Shown one piece after another: positions 6,613-10,090 of a DNA stretch of 10,090 nt (within the stretch, counting starts at the first letter, position 1; each line of letters opens with the position of its first letter). A model generated the notes under the pieces. That model ran no database searches. It saw nothing but the letters and a program-made list of their open reading frames with translations, and was not told the DNA's origin. Both the position numbers and the translations under genes were made by a program. The stretch comes from Actinomycetes bacterium (GTDB taxonomy: Bacteria; Actinomycetota; Acidimicrobiia; Spongiisociales; UBA5794). Location of the stretch: positions 1 through 10,090 of the forward strand of contig JAMBLK010000298.1 in NCBI GenBank assembly GCA_023336855.1. Reading direction: 5' to 3'.

Positions 6613-7063
6613 GGTTCAGGCTCTCCCTCACCAGACGAGCAACCAGGCCACCGTCCAAATCTTCGCCGCTCTTCATGACCTTGCCTATCACCTGGCCCAT
6701 CATCTTCGGGTCGGTGGCGCCGATCTCTTCGATCGCCTGGTCAACAAGAGCCTTCGTCGCCGGCTCGTCGAGCTTCGTCGGGAGGTAGGCGGACAGGTAG
6801 TCGATCTCGAACGCCAGCTTCTCGGCTTGCTCGGTCCCCCGGTCGCCCAGGGCCTCGTACTCGACCTTTGACTTCCCCATCCTCTTGACGTACGTCGAGA
6901 TCGTCGCGAGGAAGAGTTCGTCGTCGACCTCGCCGGTGAATCCGGGAGCCGACTTCGCCACCGACACCTCGGAGCGGATCTGTCGAATCACGCTGAGCGT
7001 CGCACGACCCCCATCCTTCATAGCCGCCGTCTGCGCCGCCATAAGCTGTTCTTCGATGGTCAT
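6608..7063 (-). CDS. GatB/YqeY domain-containing protein
   Basis: The reading frame is open to 7117, but the start is ATG 7063 (MTIEEQLMAAQTAAMKDGG) because GGAGG (7072-7076 on the opposite strand) lies eight bases before it. The resulting 151 residues match the usual YqeY length. The N-terminal part has the family pattern of helices (AMKDGGRATLSVIRQIRSEV), and the C-terminal KMMGQVIGKVMKSGEDLDGGLVARLVRE resembles the tail domain of GatB that touches tRNA in amidotransferase. YqeY proteins are widespread, and some role around tRNA is suspected but not established. It is a single gene, convergent with the cytochrome operon. Confidence 0.85.
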   Translation of the reverse strand: MTIEEQLMAAQTAAMKDGGRATLSVIRQIRSEVSVAKSAPGFTGEVDDELFLATISTYVKRMGKSKVEYEALGDRGTEQAEKLAFEIDYLSAYLPTKLDEPATKALVDQAIEEIGATDPKMMGQVIGKVMKSGEDLDGGLVARLVRESLNQ

Positions 7064-7109
7064 GGACTTCGCCTCCGGTCGTTTGAGCGCAAGGATAACG
7101 GAGAGTGGA

Positions 7110-7202
7110 GCAGACAACAGGGAGAAGACAGACAGCAGACAACAGGCAGGCCAGCGCGTGGAGAGCTCATCGTGGTCTGTGGTCTGTGGTCTGTCGTCTT
7201 CA
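7110..7202. repeat. Intergenic repeat: duplicated 12-mer plus tandem 7-mers in inverted orientation
   Basis: GCAGACAACAGG occurs exactly at 7110-7121 and 7135-7146. (GTGGTCT)x3 occupies 7172-7192, followed by a degenerate copy GTCGTCT (7193-7199). The reverse complement of the right block (GAAGACGACAGACCACAGACC) resembles the left block GAAGACAGACAGCAGACAACAG, so the two form imperfect inverted arms around about 25 bases, as in the repeats at 103-251 and 6560-6612. It fills much of the divergent spacer between yqeY and whiB. Confidence 0.65.
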
Positions 7203-7234
7203 CAAACCGTTTGCTTCCTTCCAAGTCATTCCAA

Positions 7235-7271
7235 TAGAATGTCCTACGGAGCCGGTCAAAACCGGTTGACA
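7235..7271 (+). promoter_or_regulatory. Candidate promoter elements of the whiB-like gene
   Basis: Two alternatives are visible. TAGAAT (7235-7240) is a 5-of-6 -10 with a weak TTGCTT (7211-7216) 18 bases upstream; it would start transcription near 7247 and place the CRP-type site downstream. TTGACA (7266-7271) is a perfect -35, but its -10 (AAACAT, 7289-7294) would lie inside the CRP-type site. Either arrangement puts the operator where binding would repress. GTCAA-N6-TTGAC (7255-7270) is an additional short inverted repeat. Confidence 0.35.
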
Positions 7272-7283
7272 AACGGTCTACTT

Positions 7284-7299
7284 TGTGAAAACATTCACA
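7284..7299. promoter_or_regulatory. Second CRP/GlxR-type operator, perfect TGTGA-N6-TCACA
   Basis: TGTGAAAACATTCACA matches the CRP/GlxR/Crp(Rv3676) consensus exactly and resembles the site at 320-335. It lies 42 bases before the whiB start codon. In Mycobacterium tuberculosis, Crp (Rv3676) is known to control whiB1 through such sites, so the same circuit may be conserved here. Confidence 0.75.
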
Positions 7300-7341
7300 T
7301 TCACGAGGTCCCATCAGGAATCGTTTCGAGGAGACACAACT

Positions 7342-7617
7342 GTGCTTACTGTCACCGATTGGCGCGAACTATCCGCCTGTCGAGACTCCGACCCCGACCT
7401 GTTCTTCCCAATCGGAACAACCGGTCTCGCCACCGACAAGATCCGTCAGTCCGTGGCCATCTGCTCCGCCTGCGCCATGCAGGAAGAGTGCCTCCAGTAC
7501 GCACTGGAAACCAACCAGGAAGCCGGCGTCTGGGGTGGTTACCCCGAGGACGACCGGCGTCGACTCAGGAAGCGCTGGCTCGCTGAGCGTCGCAGACAGC
7601 GTCAGGCTGCCAGCTAA
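7342..7617 (+). CDS. whiB1: WhiB-family Fe-S transcriptional regulator, WhiB1-like
   Basis: The start is GTG 7342, because GAGGAG (7328-7333) lies eight bases upstream and the frame extension to 7285 would run through the operator. The 91-residue product has the four cluster-binding cysteines C13, C41, C44 and C50 in C-x27-C-x2-C-x5-C spacing, the WhiB turn GVWGG (62-66) and a basic DNA-binding tail (RRRLRKRWLAERRRQRQ). DW at 6-7, the stretch ACRDSDPDLFFPIG and TNQEAGVWGG are closest to WhiB1 of mycobacteria, a [4Fe-4S] protein that senses nitric oxide and binds the primary sigma factor. The symbol is by similarity and the subfamily is not certain. It is a single gene followed by a strong hairpin. 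Confidence 0.88.
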   Translation: MLTVTDWRELSACRDSDPDLFFPIGTTGLATDKIRQSVAICSACAMQEECLQYALETNQEAGVWGGYPEDDRRRLRKRWLAERRRQRQAAS

Positions 7618-7644
7618 CCGCTGATCCCCCAACCTCTATCCGTC

Positions 7645-7668
7645 TCGGACCCGGTACGCCGGGTCCGA
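7645..7668. terminator. Bidirectional terminator hairpin between whiB and the DUF3107 gene
   Basis: TCGGACCCGG (7645-7654), loop TACG, CCGGGTCCGA (7659-7668): a perfect 10-bp GC-rich stem 28 bases after the whiB stop and 13 bases from the converging DUF3107 stop. No T tract is present, as is common in high-GC actinobacteria. Confidence 0.8.
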
Positions 7669-7680
7669 ATCGCATCCGCA

Positions 7681-7929
7681 TCACGCCTCGGAAGCGAACC
7701 CCACGTCACGTCGCCGGGCCGATTCGATCTCGATGAAGGCGACCTTCTCTACGACGATCCCGTGCCGATGACCCCGGGTATCCCGAATCCAAAGAATCGG
7801 CGTCCCCTTGGTTATGCCCGCCTCGAACTCTGCCGCGATGTCGTGGCCGGGTTCTACTTCGATCTCGATCTCCCGCGTTGAAGACATCCCGAATCGAACC
7901 TTGGTGGTCTCAGTGATCGTGTCGCTCAT
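7681..7929 (-). CDS. DUF3107 (TB9.4-like) small protein
   Basis: 82 residues, of which about 10-80 match the DUF3107 pattern: VRFGMSSTREIEIEVEPG, a central ITKGTPILWIRDTRGHRHGI and the ending AFIEIESARRRDVGF, comparable to mycobacterial TB9.4 (Rv3208A) ending in a similar ARRVGFG. The function of the family is unknown; it is small, acidic, soluble and largely confined to Actinomycetota. ATG 7929 is supported by AAAGG five bases before the start. It lies downstream of mrp on the same strand with a 47-base gap and may share its transcript. Confidence 0.8.
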   Translation of the reverse strand: MSDTITETTKVRFGMSSTREIEIEVEPGHDIAAEFEAGITKGTPILWIRDTRGHRHGIVVEKVAFIEIESARRRDVGFASEA

Positions 7930-7976
7930 GCAAACCTTTCGTGACTGGTGCCGATCGTAACGGTCCGACGAGCCGA

Positions 7977-9077
7977 TCAGTTGTTGATGACGAGTTCAGG
8001 ATGTGTGCGTACCCGGGGTTTGCGCTCCTCGACGGCGGCTGCAAGGCGATCGAACGCTGCAACAGCCTCCCCATCCGGATCGACCGCCACAGCAGGGAGA
8101 CCCCCGTCTGCGCCTTCTCGAACGGCAGGGACGAGCGGGATCTGAACGAGGAGGTCGGTGCCGAGACGAGCAGCGAGCGCTTCGCCTCCGCCCTCACCGA
8201 AGATCGTGTAGCGCGTGCCGTCATCTCCTGTGAACCACGACATGTTCTCTACGACGCCCAGCACCTCCTGATTGACCTTCTCAGCCATCAGACCCGCCTT
8301 CACCGCCACGCGTTCGGCAGTGGATTGCGGGGTCGTGACCACGATGGCCTCGGAGCGCGGCAGGAACTGGCTGAGAGAGATCGCCACGTCACCCGTACCC
8401 GGCGGCATGTCGATGAGGAGATAGTCGGGATCATCCCACAGGACGTCGACCAGGAACTGCTCGAGCGCCTTGTGGAGCATCGGCCCGCGCCAGATCACGG
8501 CCTGATCGGGGTCGACGAAGAAGTCCATCGACATCACGGCGACGCCGTGAACCTCCGGCGGGATCATCACGTCGTTGAGAACGACCGGCTGTCGGTCGAG
8601 ACCCAGCATCCTCGGGATCGAGTAGCCCCACACGTCGGCGTCGATGAGGCCGACCCTGTTTCCCCGTGCGGCGAGCGCCACTGCAAGATTGGCCGTGACC
8701 GACGACTTGCCGACACCACCCTTGCCGGAAGCGATACCGATGACCCGGGTCTTGGATCCGGCCGTTCCGATGGTGACTTCACGGATGTTCTCACCGCGAA
8801 CGGTCTCGACGACACCGGCCCGTTCAGTGTCGCTCATCGTCGTGAACTCGACGACCACGCCTGCCACGCCATCCACGCTCTCGGCGGCCGCTGTGACGTC
8901 GTCCGTCAGTTTGTCCTTCAACGGGCAACCCGGCACGGTGAGCGCCACAACAACGTGAACGCTGCCGTCCGGCCCAACCGTCACGTCCCGCAACATCCCC
9001 AGGTCTTCAAGCCCCCGATGTAGCTCGGGATCCTGCACCGCACCGATTGCAGCGCGAAGCGCATCAACATCAACCAC
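7977..9077 (-). CDS. mrp: Mrp/NBP35-type P-loop ATPase, Fe-S cluster carrier lacking the C-terminal CxxC
   Basis: The frame reaches back to a TTG at 9083, but that abuts AGGAG; GTG 9077 has AGGAG six bases upstream and is preferred (366 residues). Residues 1-85 are a MIP18/DUF59 domain (PGCPLKD, C51). The ATPase core follows, with the deviant Walker A GKGGVGKS (118-125), LIDADVWG (145 on), VIWRGPM and DMPPGTGD (223-230). Mrp/ApbC proteins carry and deliver Fe-S clusters, and many bind them through a CxxC after the ENMS motif. Here VVENMSWFTGDDGTRYTIFGEGG contains no cysteine, so the cluster-bridging site is missing. The gene is divergent from a SufR-like regulator, which fits a role in Fe-S maturation. 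Confidence 0.9.
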   Translation of the reverse strand: MVDVDALRAAIGAVQDPELHRGLEDLGMLRDVTVGPDGSVHVVVALTVPGCPLKDKLTDDVTAAAESVDGVAGVVVEFTTMSDTERAGVVETVRGENIREVTIGTAGSKTRVIGIASGKGGVGKSSVTANLAVALAARGNRVGLIDADVWGYSIPRMLGLDRQPVVLNDVMIPPEVHGVAVMSMDFFVDPDQAVIWRGPMLHKALEQFLVDVLWDDPDYLLIDMPPGTGDVAISLSQFLPRSEAIVVTTPQSTAERVAVKAGLMAEKVNQEVLGVVENMSWFTGDDGTRYTIFGEGGGEALAARLGTDLLVQIPLVPAVREGADGGLPAVAVDPDGEAVAAFDRLAAAVEERKPRVRTHPELVINN

Positions 9078-9094
9078 GAACAACTCCTATCGAG

Positions 9095-9117
9095 ATAGTG
9101 AATAGAAACTATAGTGA
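9095..9117. promoter_or_regulatory. Shared divergent promoter/operator between mrp and the sufR-like gene
   Basis: ATAGT (9095-9099) and ACTAT (9108-9112) form an inverted repeat with an 8-base spacer, and ATAGTGA is repeated directly at 9095 and 9111. The palindrome ACTATAGT (9108-9115) provides TATAGT, a 5-of-6 -10 element, on both strands, so transcription could leave in either direction from the same core. No good -35 is visible. The repeats are a natural site for autoregulation by the adjacent SufR-like protein. Confidence 0.45.
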
Positions 9118-9150
9118 GACCTGGTCTTTCAGATTCTCGACAGGGACGGC

Positions 9151-9846
9151 ATGGATAGCGAAGCGTTCGATCAACAGATCGCCGATCTCGCCGGCACACT
9201 CGGAGATGCGACGCGGCGCGGGATCTACGTCACCGTGCGCGAGTCCACCGAGCCCGTGACCGCATCGCAGATCGCAGAGTTGTTCGACATCCACGCCAAC
9301 GTGGCTCGGCACCATCTTGATCGTCTCGTCGCCGACGAGTACCTCCAGGTAACCCGGAAACGCCCGTCCGGCCGGACCGGCCCCGGAGCCGGACGCCCCG
9401 CGAAGCACTACGAGCCGACCCGCAAGAACGTGTCGGTCCAGTTCCCAGCCCGCCGCTACGATCTCCTCGCCGAACTCCTCCTTCGCGTGATCGAACGCAT
9501 CGCACCCGACAATGCGGCCGAGATCGCCGACGAGATCGGTCGCGAATACGGCAGAGAGCTCGCCGCAGAGATCGGCTTCCCCGAAGACTCCGGGTACGAC
9601 ACCGCCGCCATTGCAGTCGCGAGCGCCCTGATGGGAGTCGGATTCGAGGTCGAGGCACGCCCGGACGACCACGAACTCGTCACCCGCTTCTGCCCGTTCG
9701 GTGAGTCGGCGAAGAACCACCCCGCGATCGTCTGCCAACTGGACCAGGGCCTCGTCACCGGCCTTCTCGAAGGAACCAAGCAGATCCCGGTAGCGATCGT
9801 GAGCGCCCACCACACCGAAGAAGGCGACTGCGTAACGAAGATCTGA
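9151..9846 (+). CDS. sufR: SufR-like Fe-S sensing transcriptional repressor (ArsR/DeoR-type HTH)
   Basis: 231 residues. The N-terminal winged helix (about 8-70) includes ATRRGIY, VTASQIAELFDIHANVARHH as helix-turn-helix, and the wing sequence RKRPSGRTGPGAGRPAKHY. The C-terminal half holds three cysteines, C181 (RFCPFGES), C195 (AIVCQLDQG) and C227 (GDCVTK), spaced C-x13-C-x31-C, close to the C-x12-C-x27-C that binds a cluster in mycobacterial SufR. SufR represses Fe-S assembly genes when clusters are plentiful. Here it faces mrp rather than an adjacent suf operon, of which only an off-window copy could exist. ATG 9151 is preceded by AGGGA (9142-9146). The symbol is by similarity. Confidence 0.8.
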   Translation: MDSEAFDQQIADLAGTLGDATRRGIYVTVRESTEPVTASQIAELFDIHANVARHHLDRLVADEYLQVTRKRPSGRTGPGAGRPAKHYEPTRKNVSVQFPARRYDLLAELLLRVIERIAPDNAAEIADEIGREYGRELAAEIGFPEDSGYDTAAIAVASALMGVGFEVEARPDDHELVTRFCPFGESAKNHPAIVCQLDQGLVTGLLEGTKQIPVAIVSAHHTEEGDCVTKI

Positions 9847-9867
9847 TCCGAACGCTTCGCGTTCGGA
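9847..9867 (+). terminator. Terminator hairpin of the sufR-like gene
   Basis: TCCGAACGC (9847-9855), loop TTC, GCGTTCGGA (9859-9867): a perfect 9-bp stem starting at the base after the TGA stop. It directly precedes repeat copy B. Confidence 0.7.
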
Positions 9868-9965
9868 GGTAGTCAGTACTGAGTAGCGAGTACTGAGTAC
9901 CGGAACCCCCCTGCGGATTCGCGCTGCGAATCCGCGTCCCCCCCGTCTTCCGGCCGAGGGGACAG
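9868..9965. repeat. Intergenic dispersed repeat, copy B
   Basis: The arm GTCAGTACTGAGTAGCGAGT...ACTGAGTACC (about 9872-9902) is followed by ACCCCCCTGCG, a variable middle, TCCGCGTCCCCCC and the same 17-mer TCCGGCCGAGGGGACAG (9949-9965) as copy A at 176-192. The variable middle here is a perfect 10-bp hairpin GCGGATTCGC-GCT-GCGAATCCGC (9913-9935), absent from copy A. No closing inverted arm is seen before the window edge, so the copy is truncated or one-armed. Confidence 0.75.
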
Positions 9966-10090
9966 TTGGGATCCTCCCCTGCCGCACGCGGGGAGGTGGC
10001 CCCACAGGCCGGATGGGGCGTCCTGCCGGAGGGGCGCTGGGAGTTCGAACCCGTCGATGAGACTCTCGAACTTCTCCTCCTCACCCTCAG
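9873..10090 (-). CDS. Possible C-terminal end of an unidentified protein (partial, enters from the right edge)
   Basis: A - strand frame is open from the edge for about 71 codons to a stop at 9873-9875. Its first part, EGEEEKFESLIDGFELPAP, is acidic and has high GC3, like real coding sequence. From about 10030 leftward the product becomes Gly/Pro/Arg-rich and then reads through repeat copy B, ending RYSVLATQY. If real, the repeat has supplied the C-terminus. No family is recognised. It converges with the sufR-like gene. Confidence 0.35.
   Translation of the reverse strand, partial: EGEEEKFESLIDGFELPAPLRQDAPSGLWGHLPACGRGGSQLSPRPEDGGDADSQRESAGGFRYSVLATQY

Noticed and set aside
7110..7202. Possible CRISPR-like direct repeats
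   Set aside because: Repeat units are 7-12 bases with no regular unique spacers and no cas genes nearby.
7285..7341. 19-codon N-terminal extension of the WhiB-like protein
   Set aside because: It would translate the CRP-type operator, lacks a ribosome site, and GTG 7342 has GAGGAG at proper distance.
7941..9023. 360-codon + strand frame opposite mrp
   Set aside because: His/Arg/Asp-rich shadow without family features; the - strand encodes a clear P-loop ATPase.
10031..10048. T-arm-like GGGAGTTCGAACCC near the right edge
   Set aside because: No acceptor, D or anticodon arm around it; it lies in a plausible - strand coding frame (LIDGFELPA).

Overview
The window is high-GC and actinobacterial. 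The best evidence is a WhiB-family regulator and a DUF3107 (TB9.4-like) protein, both restricted to Actinomycetota, next to actinobacterial-style Mrp, SufR and YqeY proteins. The many multiheme cytochromes suggest an environmental lineage, possibly Acidimicrobiia-like, rather than a model actinomycete; the class is a guess.

Region 1 (1-385): a possible gene end running in from the left, a dispersed repeat with inverted arms, two perfect hairpins, then a promoter with a 16-bp palindrome TGTGA-N6-TCACA (320-335) of the CRP/GlxR type over its -35.

Region 2 (386-6558): a tightly coupled + strand operon. A 23-codon leader ORF with a strong ribosome binding site ends inside the GTG start of a membrane-anchored octaheme cytochrome related to octaheme tetrathionate reductase (OTR). 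Next comes a large fusion of a seven-heme exported domain, an EF-hand loop and a quinone-type cytochrome b membrane domain. Two half-size YeeE/YedE (thiosulfate/sulfur transport family) proteins follow, the second fused to a rhodanese-like domain that lacks the catalytic cysteine and ends in Gly-Gly-Gly-Cys-Gly. All junctions overlap by 1 or 4 bases. I infer a respiratory sulfur-compound module: the cytochrome b exchanges electrons with menaquinone, the seven hemes carry them outside the membrane, the octaheme enzyme acts on the substrate, and the YeeE/YedE pair moves or handles the sulfur product. Substrate and direction cannot be read from sequence.

Region 3 (6559-7976): a convergent YqeY protein (- strand), a repeat-rich divergent spacer, a WhiB1-like regulator (+) with a second perfect TGTGA-N6-TCACA site at its promoter, a strong bidirectional terminator hairpin, and a DUF3107 protein (-).

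Region 4 (7977-9867): a Mrp-type Fe-S carrier ATPase (-) without the usual C-terminal CxxC, divergent from a SufR-like regulator (+) with three C-terminal cysteines. Their 73-base spacer contains a palindromic ACTATAGT that provides a -10-like element on both strands. A perfect hairpin terminates the SufR gene.

Region 5 (9868-10090): a second copy of the left-end repeat, and a reading frame on the - strand entering from the right edge and ending inside the repeat.

Two themes tie the window together: shared CRP-type sites in front of the respiratory operon and whiB, and Fe-S/redox sensing (WhiB, SufR, Mrp) beside a redox operon. Four intergenic spots carry low-complexity inverted-arm repeats that the genes do not explain.
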